A stretch of 47,803 bases of DNA from Nemertoderma westbladi (lineage: Eukaryota > Xenacoelomorpha > Nemertodermatida > Nemertodermatidae), in assembly GCA_032718475.1 (NCBI GenBank), contig JAUCBJ010000221.1:1-47803 (forward strand). The letters run 5' to 3'. This document shows positions 20,031 to 30,883 of the stretch, one piece after another. A program made the position numbers and the translations under genes. The notes beneath the pieces are model-generated. The model was given only the letters and a program-made list of their open reading frames with translations. It ran no database searches and had not been told where the DNA came from. How positions within the stretch are numbered: position 1 is the stretch's first letter; each line of letters opens with the position of its first letter.

Positions 20031-20394
20031 AACTATGATTTCTTTAATTCCAATGCATAAGGAATATTAAATTAACATAAAATTATAATTAATTAATAAT
20101 CCCACCATTAAAAGTAAATTAAGAGTACGTACATACAGCAATAACAAATAAAATAGGTTATCGTAACCAATGAAATAGAGGTACATGCAGCATGCAGTAA
20201 TATCTAGAGAGTAAAATGGGTAGTAAGTAGAAGGAACAGCATGACAAGTTATATTTATAGATATGGGTAGGTTATATATTATTAGTACTATTATTAAGAA
20301 ACACAGAAGTTTATAAATGGTATAATAAAGTAAATTAAAGTAAAAGAGACATGACAGTTGGGTTCGATAGAATTATAATATTAGACATACATAT
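20031..20394. other. AT-rich stretch without gene
   Basis: I see only A/T-rich sequence here. It is the left part of the block lying between the two Gypsy fragments. Confidence 0.5.
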
Positions 20395-20838
20395 ACTAGA
20401 AAGCCAGCAAGCTGGCTTTGAACGAACCTGCCCCTGAAACCAGTACCCTGAGTGAGTGAAAATGAGAACACGAAAATTGCCATCAATTCAACGATAGAAA
20501 CACCAGCTGCTGATACTCATGAGGGCCTAGTAAGCTACTATTCTTTATTGAATGGATGGATAGCCCAAACTGCAGAGAAGTATATTAGTTGCCAAATTTA
20601 TTACTATCTCACTCTAACCCAGACAGTAATCAAACATCAACTGTTATTTTGTATAATGTATTACCCCCCAGCTGAATAGCTCTTCCCAGTGAATCTTATG
20701 GGAATATCATTGTAAGCACTGGGCCGTTCAAATGTTTTATAGGTTGATGATAATGAATGAGGAGGGACCCAACTAACACTACGTTTGTCTATATGGACGG
20801 TCTCCTTATAGCCAGCTTACTGGCTTTTCTAGTTGAAT
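20395..20838. mobile_element. Candidate MITE, ~440 bp with ~24-bp inverted ends
   Basis: The left end CTAGAAAGCCAGCAAGCTGG (about 20397) is mirrored at the right by CCAGCTTACTGGCTTTTCTAG (about 20813-20834). The arms are imperfect and each holds an internal GCCAGC/GCTGGC palindrome. No transposase lies inside. I could not define a target duplication, so the family stays open. Confidence 0.5.
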
Positions 20839-21269
20839 CATATTATTCTGCAACCAATAATTTACTCTTTTAGACGAATTAGTGAGTTTTTTTTGCCGGA
20901 CTAACAAATTTTGGCGACGTTCTGTGCGAGATTGGCGATATTTTAAAAGATTCAGAGGGTCAAATATGTTGCTCAAATGACTGAATAGCCCAAATAAAAA
21001 AGTTGGTGCATACTCGGCGAGTTGAAATCGGTGAAATTCGACATTAAATTTTCAAAACCGCTATTTTTCAGTGACCCCTTCATTAAAACGCCACAAAAAA
21101 TATACAGTCTTGTGCGCAACAAAAATCTATGTAGAGTTTGTTATTAAAATTTTTGCGCACCTGCTTGAGTTTTTGAGATATTGGATGGTTATACATATAT
21201 ATATACACACATACACAACCACATCGTGTTTTGAACGGCTCAACTCTTGACAAGAACTACCCTGGACTA
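20839..21269. other. Intergenic stretch with short TA/CA microsatellite
   Basis: No gene recognised. A TATATATATACACACA stretch occurs near 21200. Confidence 0.5.
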
Positions 21270-22322
21270 TTAATAGGCTTCGTTGGCTACGAAAATATCG
21301 CACCCGTAGGTAACAGCTGGGTATACAATGTTATGCCAGAGACGTTTAGCGGAGATCAGGGATAATATAGACATATTAATCTTGGACTCTAGCAGTGCGC
21401 TGCATGCTAGGCCCTTTTTATGTAGGTGAGCGTAATGACCACCAGGATCATTTTTTATCGAGAGAACAATCCCAAGATAATTAAAAGAGGTGACGAACTG
21501 TAGCTTGGAACCATTGTAAAGCAGAACATCTTTTTTTGGATAAACGACCACCACGTCGAAATTTTATAACTTTAGTTTTAGTTAGGTTAACATTTAGGTC
21601 ATTTAGCCTGCAGTACTCATACAACTTAGTCAAGACAATTTTGGACCTCTTCTATGGAATTACCATCAATTACAAGGTCATCGGCGTACATGATACGAGA
21701 CATCCGATTGTTACTAAAAAGCATGGTAAATCAGCCACGAAAATACTAAATAAAAGGTGGGGAAGTTTATCCCCTTGCACGACACCAATTGTTTGTGCAA
21801 TTAGCTGTAAGATATATGAACCAACACAAATATGAACAAAATTGATGGCTATAAGAGCCCAAATACACGATATGAAATGTTTACTGACTCCAAGGCGAGA
21901 TAATTTTAAGCCTAATGATTGACGGTTTATAGAGTGGTGAAATCCACAAAAACACAATATACATGACCACTAGTTGGAAGAATTTATGTGCGTATATAAT
22001 TGTATAGCAATTTGACAGCCATTTTAGTGGTGTGGAATTTACGGAATCCATATTGCTGGTGTGGTAAAATATTATTATATTCAGCTCAGGCGTAAAGCCT
22101 ATTAAATAAAATAGTTGTATATGACTTAAGTAGGCAAGAAAGTAGTGCTATACCACGATAACTGTCAGGTGAGCATTTGGCACCTTTCCCCTTGTACAGA
22201 GGTAGAAGATATGATGCTAGCCATGCTACAGGGCAGACGGCACTATTAAAACATAGCTTAAATAATGACAGTATATATGGTAGTAGCAAGCCAAACCCTG
22301 ATTTTAGTGCTTCATTCGTCAC
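21270..22322 (-). pseudogene. LINE D reverse transcriptase relic
   Basis: On minus, in pieces: LYKGKGAKCSPDSYRGIALL (22322-22086), then SINRQSLGLKLSRLGVSKHF and GVVQGDKLPHLLFSIFVADLP (21957-21670), then FNYLGIVLS and VTYGCDIF (21554-21270). These are fingers, palm and post-RT blocks of a LINE different from A, B and C. Frameshifts and missing pieces make it dead. It lies between the two halves of the Gypsy relic. Confidence 0.83.
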
Positions 22323-22339
22323 ACCATCACATTAGTCAC

Positions 22340-23040
22340 AGCACCAACAGCTACATTGCATTGGAGGGATATGTTAATGTCAAAGATGCTCCATCTTCTG
22401 GGGATCGGATACAATTATTACTGCGTGTTTAACAGCGTTTTTTGAGTTCCTCAAATGCATATTCTGCTTCTTTCGTCCATTGTATGTTTTTGTCCATTTT
22501 CTTTTTGTTTTTGCTGGAGCAGTTTTCAATAGTTCCGTTAAATGTGCTCCTGTGTGCGAAAATTTCGGTATAAACCTTTGATAGCATCTGCACATACCTA
22601 GGAAGTGATATAATGCTTTTTGTATATTTGGTTTTGGAAATTCATCAATTGCTTTCGTCTTTTGTGGAAGAGGTTAACACCCTCTTCAGAGACCATGTAT
22701 CTAAGAAACTCAACTTCCTTAACAAAGAAGTTGCACTTACTTATATTTGCGTGGAGTCCATACTGTTTCAGTTTTCCTAAATCCAATTCGACATTGTGAA
22801 AATGTTGCTCTATACTGTAACTACCTATGAGTGAGTATATCATCGACATAGGTAATGACTATCACTATACCATCTAGTTCAAATAATAGGCCTTCTATGT
22901 CAATGAGACACTGAAAGGTTTGAGACGAATTCCGCAAACCAAACAGCAAGCAAAAAGGCCAAAGGGCGTTGTTATGGCTGTTATCATGTTCATTGACAGG
23001 TACCTGGTGGTATGCTTTTGTTAAAGACTCTCCACTTTCT
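22340..23040 (-). pseudogene. Gypsy (Ty3-type) pol relic: reverse transcriptase and thumb
   Basis: On minus: TTPFGLFA at about 22980, then YVDDIL (about 22830-22850, the catalytic YxDD box), a region with the usual LGKLKQYGLHANISKCNFF at about 22740, and the post-RT thumb RFIPKFSHTGAHLTELL at about 22550. It ends in the ~230-bp segment duplicated at 19803-20030. Frameshifts and stops interrupt it. The 5' part of RT and gag are not recognisable beyond 23040. Confidence 0.87.
22342..22575. repeat. Duplicated Gypsy segment, right copy
   Basis: Direct repeat of 19803-20030. The two copies bracket the ~2.3-kb block with the MITE-like element and LINE D. Confidence 0.9.
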
Positions 23041-24164
23041 TCACTTTGTTACACAAACGAACGTTAGTGAGTGAGTGAAAATAAAGACACGAGGATCAGA
23101 ACACTGCAAGGGTATTTGCAAGACATATGTATGTAGTTTTATTCCAAAATTGTAACATTACGAAATGATTGTATATATTTTATAAGTGATAGAAACTGCA
23201 CAAATTATATTAGTTGCTGAATAATTAAATGTAAAAATGACATAAATTATGTTATAAATAAGTTAGCTTATATTTATGGTGGCGTTTGGAGCCATTTTAA
23301 TAGTTTATAGCTACTGGTTATTAATAGCTACCTGTAGGTAATGCAGCAGGCCTATCTGGCTGTCAGGCAATTAATAATAAATACCAACTATTGTTTATGT
23401 GGTAACCATGACGGTTTGATGTAAAGTCACGCCAATGGGACATTACATAATAAGAATACTCCAATACAATACTAATTGTACAGGCCAATACTGTACAATA
23501 CTGTAATGTCCTTTTGTAAAGTGCTAAATAACAACTCGCTGTTAATACTAACGGCACTGAGTAATGTTACAATTTTGGAATAAAATATACTGCATATTGA
23601 TACTACTCAAGGGCCCACTTATGCTCAATAATTAGGAGGTGGAATTTATGTTGTACAGTAGAAGGGGACAATAAACTCAAATAAGGGAACCTTTACAGCT
23701 CTACACTATTGCCTTGATTTAGTATAGAGATGACTAATGTGCTAATTAACGAGATGTTGATGTAATTATTGTACTTATTATGTCAATATAGGGTGTAGAC
23801 TTCATTCCTGAGTGTAGTTCTATATCAAATATCACCTTTACTCTTCTTTGGATTATATTTGACTTAAGTAGGAGTTATTTTTTAGTTAGTACGTTGTCTG
23901 CATCACCACCTGACGAAATCTACTACATTTATTCAGACTTTTTTCTGACTTATGATGGTCCGGTACGGACCACACACAGTCTAGTGCTAATAATCACTCA
24001 GTCAGTGCTCAGTATATTTTACCAGATTAATTCGAAGGAACAAACTTAACTAATGTGAGTAATGATACCAAACCAATAAAGGACATAATTACATGAGTAA
24101 CAACTGAGGATGTCATAATTGGCTATAGAGTGATATACAGTAGTACGATGTGAGAGGGTGTGTC
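23041..24164. other. Intergenic stretch, no gene seen
   Basis: AT-rich. A GTGAGTGAAAATAAAGACACG at about 23072 resembles GAGTGAAAATGAGAACACG at about 20455, the only structure noticed. Confidence 0.5.
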
Positions 24165-24599
24165 ATGATCAGCAATCAAATATATCGAATTAATAACCGA
24201 TTGGATAACCACGTTTCTAGGATTTCTCACTTGGAAACAGCAAATACAAACTTACAATCCGAACTATCAAAAGTGAAAGGCATAGTAACCAACCAAAAGC
24301 TATATCTGCAACGTTTCGGTTCGCGCGAATGCCGATGTAACGCAATCATTCTGGGATTACAAGAAGACAACGAGACAGACAAGGACAAAATCGCTGACAT
24401 CCTGAAAGAAATTATGGTCACGGAAGAATCTGTCGAGATATTCGGCCTGGCTAAAACACCGAACTCCGATATAACTAAGCCGAGGGCCCTAATGGTGAAA
24501 ATGGCGACTTCACAACCGACCGAGAAGTTATTAAATAACGAAGCTAAAATAAAAGCGTTAAATGTGGCATATAACAACGTTAATTATCTGACATTATAG
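24165..24599 (+). pseudogene. LINE ORF1-like relic (coiled coil plus RRM-like)
   Basis: This frame of 144 aa from ATG 24165 has a heptad-rich stretch (RINNRLDNHVSRISHLE to ELSKVKGIV) followed by RCNAIILGLQED, the start of an RRM-like domain as in L1-type ORF1 proteins. It is shorter than usual because the C-terminal basic domain is missing or out of frame. No matching ORF2 follows. Confidence 0.65.
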
Positions 24600-26044
24600 T
24601 TAACAACATTATTTGAAATGTGTGAAACTGAGAAGGCTAAACCGGTGAATGCCGGAGTAAGAATTTATATTGACTTCAAGGTACGCAAGCTGTGCAGAGG
24701 AAATGTGGAGATTGATAGATTTAACTGCATGGAGTGGGTTGAATATAATATACAAGGAATAGCAGACTATCTGGAAATGCAAATTCCGCGAAGTATTACT
24801 GTAGCTTCACGTCTAAAATAAACAAGATATTTACGTAACTGCTGTCCCTCAAGCTAAAGTGTTTTAGATCTGATCATTACTATTTTGTCGAGTAATATTA
24901 TTTGAAAGGTCCTAAGTTAGAATTATGAATCGAGACATATTATTAGGTCCTAACTTAGAATTTATGCAGTGTATATTTGATATTAATTTGACACATTATA
25001 TTTGAATAATTATGTAATATACGAGCTCTTCTGAGCTCAACTAACTAACTAACTATGAAATAAACTTAATAATAATAATAACAAAATTGGTTCGGATGAA
25101 TTTCTCATTAATTTTAATGAATTAATTAATTTAATAAATTTGAGTTAACCCTCATTTATGCTAGATTGACTGGGGACTGCTAGATATCGCAAACATCTGT
25201 GTATGGATATGTCGGGCTATACAAATATGTAATTTATTTATTGCATAATTATATTATGTGGGATAGTACACGCAGCGGCTAGTGCAGTAGCATAAAATAT
25301 GGATTTTTTTATATTGTTACATTGGTTAGAGTTTGTTACTACAATAAAGTTGCGCCATAGGAGGCCAACCCTAATGACAAAGTATACATTGCATTCACAA
25401 CATAACCAAGCTCCGCCCTCCTCCGTGGAATAAAACATCACTACACTACAATAAGTAGATACAAATTATCCAGCTACTACATTGTTGCTGTAGGTAGGCA
25501 TAGCATATATTACTGAACAGCACATCCTTTTTCGTTAGCAAGAGAAGACACATTCGAGGGGCCATCGCGCAGGACGAGGCTCAGTTATTAGATACAGATT
25601 AAAATTGACCAATTCTATCCCAAAATCGGTACTTAAGAAATTTAAATAAATAATTAAGAAAATTTAACCAAAACGCCAATAAGAATAAATAAAAGAAGGG
25701 AGGAAAGACCCCCCCCCCCCCCCCCCCCCCTTGCTTCAACCGCCCTCTTAATTTGCACCACCCCCAACCCAAAGGAGCACAGAGGATTAATGAAAGGCAG
25801 ATAAAGCAAGCTGGCTTATTAGTCTGACCTTACACTAATGTAGTGACTATGTCGTTGCCAAGTAGTGCTGAGGTGGTTGGACTGGTTCCCAGGGCCAGCA
25901 GATAGGCTAGGCAACAGCAAGCATGCCAATGAATGAGGGAGCTGGAAGTATAGAGATATGGTGGCATTTTGATAACTTAATTAAAATTATCAATTAAAAA
26001 TCAATCAACTTGCTGACTGGGAGGAAAAGCAAACCAACCACCAA
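24600..26044. other. Intergenic stretch, includes a 22-C tract
   Basis: No supported gene. It contains two direct copies of GGTCCTAA(G/C)TTAGAATT (about 24908 and 24944), a GAGCTC..GAGCTC pair near 25024, and 22 consecutive C at 25709-25730. Confidence 0.5.
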
Positions 26045-26240
26045 GGTTACGGCAGAATCACCAGCGGATCGCCTCAATGGTTGGAAGGCCCACTTTGAAA
26101 AGCTCCTCAATAATGACAGGGTATTTTAACTTTACTGACAGCAGAGTAGTGTCCGAGTCGTAGTCTCAGAGTCTGTACTCCCAGATATTCCCATTGGCAA
26201 TATCTCCTTTGCTGTAATGGATTTCTCGTGCTTCTTGGCA
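26045..26240 (+). pseudogene. RTE-like LINE fragment, linker before RT
   Basis: The plus strand reads TAESPADRLNGWKAHFEKLL, followed in another frame by PDIPIGNISFAVMDF. This matches the linker between endonuclease and RT of RTE-like LINEs (WxxHFxxLLN). It may be the upstream part of the copy at 28540-29600, with ~2.3 kb inserted between. Confidence 0.6.
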
Positions 26241-27570
26241 CGATAAGCTCCTAAAACGGCTTTGAATCTCTAAAAGTTCCAATGAGTGTTATATTCTTCC
26301 TTATTGTTTTGGTTTCGGGCTGATATGAAATATTTCCCACTAGAACACGGTCCTTCAATGACCTGTTATTTACGGACAACCACAACTCTTCAAATAGTGC
26401 AAAAACACAGTGATTTCTGTTCTTCCCAAGATGTATATTGCTCCCTTCTGGCATAAAAATAGTGTACTGCAACACCATAGAAAAACCTCTGGGATATGAG
26501 AAAAAGGAAAAACCGGGTGAGGGGTGCTTTGGGTCCGTTTGGATCCAAAGTATGGCCTCAAAAATAATCAAAATCCAAAATATACCGAAAATACAGTATT
26601 TTTAGTCGTTTCGTTATGCTAAAAATACACTGAAAAAATATTTATCAAAAGGTTATGAAAACCGTCAGAGCTATGAAAAAAAGGTTGTGGAACGTCGTAA
26701 TAAACTTGGTGCAGCTTCACGCTATTGGAAACTTGGCGATAGTGCAGAACACCAGGTTACCGTCTGAGTCCAAAACGGGGTGGGGCCGATTGGACACAAA
26801 TGGTTAGAGCTGTTACTTTGCCCTCAAAACTATACCGTCGATCCTGGCGAGCCTGTGATGAACCGTATAGCCAGCGGACAGAGTGCACAAGCACTACCAT
26901 AACTGACAAGAGTCGAAAAGCCTGCCTATAGGGACACTGCTAGTTTGCCCCCAAAACTAAATAGTCAGTCCTGGGACGAACTAAGTAGCCAGTGGACAGA
27001 GTGCCTGAGTGCTCTAGGGCTAGTTAGCCAGCGAAACTCAACCCTAGGCAGAATTAATGTCTGACCTTCCCAGCGACCGCGAACCCGTGTTAGGGGCCAG
27101 CCTAGGAACAAAGATGCGCCGCGCCCTCTACCTTGGATCAGAGCTCACTTTCAGTCAGCCAAAACTCAGTCCTAGGTGGAATCGTCTTAACTTCCCAGCA
27201 ACCGCGAACCCGTGTTAGGGGCTGGTCTGGGAACAAAGACGCCCTCTACCTTTCAGCAGCCTTTTAGCTGCCGAGGCAGCCAACTATAAGGGTGGTTGTT
27301 GGGACTGACTCTTACATCCAAATGTGGCCCCTTTTAAACCCGATGTGGGGTCAATATGAAGTTGACCCCTGATTATCGCGTAAACACAGTTTGTCTTCTC
27401 TGTGCAGAGATTTTACGTTCAACCCATGTAAATATGATTAATACGTGGTTGTTAGACTGACCAATAACCGATTATTGATGAACGGCAATAGAGTTTGAAT
27501 GTTATCAATTATTCCTTTGTTAATAACTGGGTGAGGGTAATAGGTGTGTGAGGGTTGGCATACTGAGGGA
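26241..27570. other. Stretch without supported gene; GC-rich part with a 124-bp tandem repeat
   Basis: A 106-codon minus frame (26571-26251) shows no recognisable motif. From about 26800 the sequence becomes GC-richer. GCGAACCCGTGTTAGGGG with its flanks (about 27065-27130) recurs about 124 bases on (about 27190-27255). Confidence 0.5.
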
Positions 27571-27616
27571 CCAATAAGAGAAAGGAGGGATGTTGCGTAG
27601 CAACCTCCTTTATTGG
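27571..27616. promoter_or_regulatory. 46-bp palindrome with CCAAT arms and X-box-like centre
   Basis: CCAATAAGAGAAAGGAGG is followed by GTTGCGTAGCAAC (27592-27604) and CTCCTTTATTGG. The outer arms pair if five bases (GAGAA) bulge out. The centre resembles an RFX X-box (GTTGCCATGGCAAC) and the outer ends are CCAAT boxes (NF-Y type). A regulatory role is inference; it could also be a transposon end or simple foldback. Confidence 0.45.
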
Positions 27617-27981
27617 ATTGCAGTGGTTGGAGTTGGTGGGTGAGGCCGGCTAAGGATGTCAGGGATGGAAATATTGGATATAATCTGAGAGGAATATTAC
27701 GGTGGGAAAGGGGGAAAAAAGGGAATAATTGGGGTGGTGATTATTGCATTTTTAAATCAGGATCACGACGGAGTGTATTTTTTATGTTTATCTACGGAGG
27801 CGCGAAAAATCGATTACATTTGCTGAAGTGAAGGCTACTGGAGTATTGTCACCAATCGTGCCAGTAGAGGAGTAGATGGTGTCCCACCTGAGTGAGGTCT
27901 TTAAATTATTTCTGTTTGGAGCTCATTTGCCCCATCATAGTAGACATGTATAATGTAATAAATAAGACAATATGATAATGC

Positions 27982-28106
27982 TCTCCATAGCGAAAAATAT
28001 CAACCGACCCTATTCGAACCCTGTACCTAGGTTTCAAACTTCCGGTTATCATCAGACGGGTGTGTGTACTGAGCAACCAGATCGGATGAAGATTTCGCTA
28101 TGGAGT
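27982..28106 (-). mobile_element. tRNA-like SINE head
   Basis: On minus the order is TTGCTCAGTAC (A-box-like, about 28069-28078) and, 44 bases later, GGGTTCGAATAG (B-box, 28010-28021), as in tRNA-derived Pol III promoters. The segment is bracketed by CTCCATAGCGAAA and its inverse TTTCGCTATGGAG. The left flank also occurs in the foldback at 28272-28466. No polyA tail or target duplication could be fixed. Confidence 0.4.
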
Positions 28107-28271
28107 GGGAGATCATATTTAGGCCAACTAATCACTCAATGGAAAGTACAACGTTATTCCCGTGCTCTGCCAGGACTGACAACCATGCTTCAAAGAATAA
28201 CTATTATACAGTGTTGTAGAAACCACTGTAACCCCGTATGCCTGGCCTAGGCTATTATAATTAATAATAAT

Positions 28272-28466
28272 AAATGAATTGTTGTGAGGTGAGTGACGGT
28301 GAATTAAATATATAATGTAATAAATAAGACAATATGATAATGCTCTCCATTGAGCCCCAATAGGGTCGGTTGATATTTTTCGCTATGGAGAGCATTATCA
28401 TATTGTCTTATTTATTACATTATAATATATTTAATTCACCGTCACTCACCCCACAACAATTCATTT
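28272..28466. repeat. Large foldback: ~80-bp inverted arms, 34-base loop
   Basis: The arm 28272-28350 is the near-perfect reverse complement of 28385-28466, differing by a 3-base indel and one or two substitutions. The arm holds AATAAGACAATATGATAATG and GTGAGTGACGGTGAATT. The loop contains TAGGGTCGGTTGATATT, also seen in the SINE-like segment just upstream. It would form a very stable hairpin in DNA or RNA. Confidence 0.92.
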
Positions 28467-28539
28467 AATAATAGTAGACATGTACAGAACGACAAGAGTC
28501 CCACAAGAAATGAAAACAAGTAAGTTGGTGCCAGTTCCC

Positions 28540-29600
28540 TAGCTGCCATCTATGGATCTTTTCGAGGATTCTGCTTGTGATCTCGATCGCTGCAAAGCTA
28601 TACGATAGAATGATATTAAATCGCAACAAGGGATCTTCATTGAGAGACTGCTATGTGGAAATCAGAATAGGGTTTCCTAAAGGTCGTGGGATCATGGACC
28701 CCATTTTGGCACTTAGAAGGGGAATTTAATGAGTTATCAAAAATTAAAGACAGAACAAAGATATTAATAAAAAAACAAAGATCTTTTGTTGACTTCTTCA
28801 AGGCCTTCGATTCAGTCTCTCGCTCTTGTATCTCGCTCTTGTTCTAGTGTTGTATTTTTGTGAACTCCAAGAACACCTAAATTTTGACAGTTAACTATGA
28901 AAGTCCTCAGCAAGTCTCTGACCGGATGAGCATAAACTCAAAGGATGGTATGCTTGAGCATGTGGACGATTTCTGTTACATGGGATCATGGATCCGGAAG
29001 TCAGATGACGACATTCGAATACGTAAGAGAAAGGCGTGGGGGCAGCCTTGAATGGGCTTTCCAGGATTTGGAGGTCACATAGAATTCATCGGAAACTTAA
29101 GGTCAGATTATTTAGAGCAGAAGTAGCTCCAGTACTCCTCTATGGTAGTCCATGCTGAGCTCTAACTGCTGAGGACACCAAATATCTGAATAGCACCTAC
29201 TCACATACACAAGAATTCTACGCGGGTTCACTGAGTCATGTATGTACAATGTACACATTGCACACTCCAACCAGACACTATATAACGTTGTAGCTATCTC
29301 AATGGTTCCCCCAAGCTTGACACTTGAACAAAACCGCCTCCGCTTTGTAGGACATTGCTTTCGCCGTGAGGACTATCCTGTGTACAATATTGTGCTTTGG
29401 CAGCCCCATAGAGAAAATAAGCATGGTGTACATACTATATGATTGACTTGAGACGCCTCTTTAAGGACACTAGCCATGAAGATGCAGAACATCTCGCGAA
29501 AGTCATGGGGGATAGGCCTAGGGAGAATGGTGGTGAGACTTTGTAGATAAGCCGGCATAGCATCCTTAATGAACACTGCATTGGAGCATGCCAATTTTGG
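28540..29600 (+). pseudogene. RTE-like LINE relic: RT and C-terminal domain
   Basis: Plus-strand pieces in shifting frames: IAAKLYDRMILNR, GFPKGRGIMDPILALRR, FVDFFKAFDSVSR (palm A, about 28785), LTVNYESPQQVSDRMSIN, HVDDFCYMGSWI, VLLYGSPC, and the C-terminal RLRFVGHCFRRED (29242-29442) with DTSHEDAEHLAKVMG-like remains to 29520. The YADD box region (about 28830-28870) is deleted or garbled. Further copies of the same family lie at 35576, 39455 and 43250-43875, so this LINE is common here. Dead copy. Confidence 0.85.
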
Positions 29601-29692
29601 TTCGCATGGTGGTAAAACTATTGTTGTTAATTAGGTCAGCATGGCATCTCAATGTGCAGCTTCAATGCAGCAGGCCGATGCATTTACAATGC

Positions 29693-29731
29693 ATTTATAT
29701 GTACTACTATAATATAGTAGTACATATAAAT
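29693..29731. repeat. Perfect palindrome, 18-bp arms
   Basis: ATTTATATGTACTACTAT (29693-29710) is followed by AAT and its exact reverse complement (29714-29731). It sits just beyond an RTE-like LINE 3' end. Confidence 0.95.
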
Positions 29732-30089
29732 TGTAGTAGGCCTACTGTAGTTACTTCGAAGGTATTTACACAGTTTTAATTGTAATTATAATCTATTATT
29801 TAAAGAAAAACTGTTCTAATTCCGTTATAAATAATTATGAAATGACTAAAAATAATGTATTTAATCCAAAATACACGAAAATACATAACGATCTTTGCAT
29901 CGGGTTCTGAACCTTACGTTACTCGCGTTGAACTTCTTGAATTGTTTTCAACAAATTTTAATGAGAAAAAGAGGATTTTTCTGATAAAAGTTGTTTCATT
30001 TAGGGTTGTGTACAACTGAACTGTACGGATACTTATGTAGGTATATACAGTGTACGCAAAGTATAAGATATCGAACATTAATATTAATA

Positions 30090-30719
30090 ATGCAAATCAT
30101 CACCGCTCTGTTCATTACGTTACATGCAACAATGGTCTCATCAAACTTCACCTGTCCAGATAGATATTCTTGGACGATTTCATCGGACAACCTCGTCTTA
30201 CAAAAAGTGTACGAAGACAAGGTAAAAGGATTTGTGGAAGATAACGAGATCTTTCTAATCTCGAGGAATCATAGTGGTTGTTCTACTTGCACTTCTACAC
30301 CGTACATAGTTACTGGATATTCGGAAGAACATGATGCTGAGATCACCATTGAGCTTCGCCAAGATTACTGCCAAATGGATAACTGCGCTCCACTCAACGA
30401 AGCTGGCTGTACCTATTTTATTCAAGTTGTTCTTCCAGACCTCGGTTCCGAGCACCGAGATGACTATATCGTAAGAATCATGGCGATTGCCAATTGGATA
30501 AAAACGGATGTATCCGTAAGGTATGAATCCTGCCAACATTTCTGTTGCGACGGACCATGTCCTCCAACAGAATGGAAGGAAAGAGCCACCCAACCAACAG
30601 CCACAACGGAGAGCACTACAACCTCATTGGTTACTGAGAGCGATTCCAACAATGCTACACCGATCTGGTATATAGTAGCCTTCATTATTGTTCTGCTATC
30701 AGTAGAGCTTCATAACTAA
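30090..30719 (+). CDS. Secreted or membrane-anchored Cys-rich protein, unknown function
   Basis: I do not recognise it. I start at ATG 30090 because the next residues form a clear signal peptide (MQIITALFITLHATMVSS); the frame upstream has no ATG. The mature part has ten Cys (all in the first ~160 residues) including GCSTC, YCQMDNC and CQHFCCDGPC, and N-glycosylation sites NFT, NHS and NAT. A Thr/Ser-rich stalk (ATTESTTTSL) follows. The C-terminus ends in a hydrophobic run (IWYIVAFIIVLLSVELHN) with almost no cytoplasmic tail, which fits a GPI signal better than a transmembrane anchor. Length 209 aa, apparently one coding exon. A TTTCATTTAG at 29994-30003 could be a 3' splice site joining a 5' untranslated exon. 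Confidence 0.75.
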   Translation: MQIITALFITLHATMVSSNFTCPDRYSWTISSDNLVLQKVYEDKVKGFVEDNEIFLISRNHSGCSTCTSTPYIVTGYSEEHDAEITIELRQDYCQMDNCAPLNEAGCTYFIQVVLPDLGSEHRDDYIVRIMAIANWIKTDVSVRYESCQHFCCDGPCPPTEWKERATQPTATTESTTTSLVTESDSNNATPIWYIVAFIIVLLSVELHN

Positions 30720-30883
30720 CAACAACTACAAAACTAACAAAGGTTAACCACATTATGTAAACATATGGAACGTACTTACCGACACGAAAAGTAAACAGAG
30801 TAAAATACAATTACAAATTGCCTTATGCTACTATTCTGGAACTGTATCTCAAACTAATACTCAACCCTGCATCTGTTCCTGTT

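Noticed and set aside
24618-24821. 67-codon frame after the LINE ORF1 relic
   Set aside because: No recognisable domain and too short in AT-rich DNA; may be a shifted remnant but cannot be supported.
26251-26571. 106-codon minus frame
   Set aside because: No motif, no splice signals, surrounded by repeats.
28010-28079. A true tRNA gene
   Set aside because: A- and B-box-like motifs are present, but the acceptor and anticodon stems do not fold as a tRNA; a SINE head fits better.
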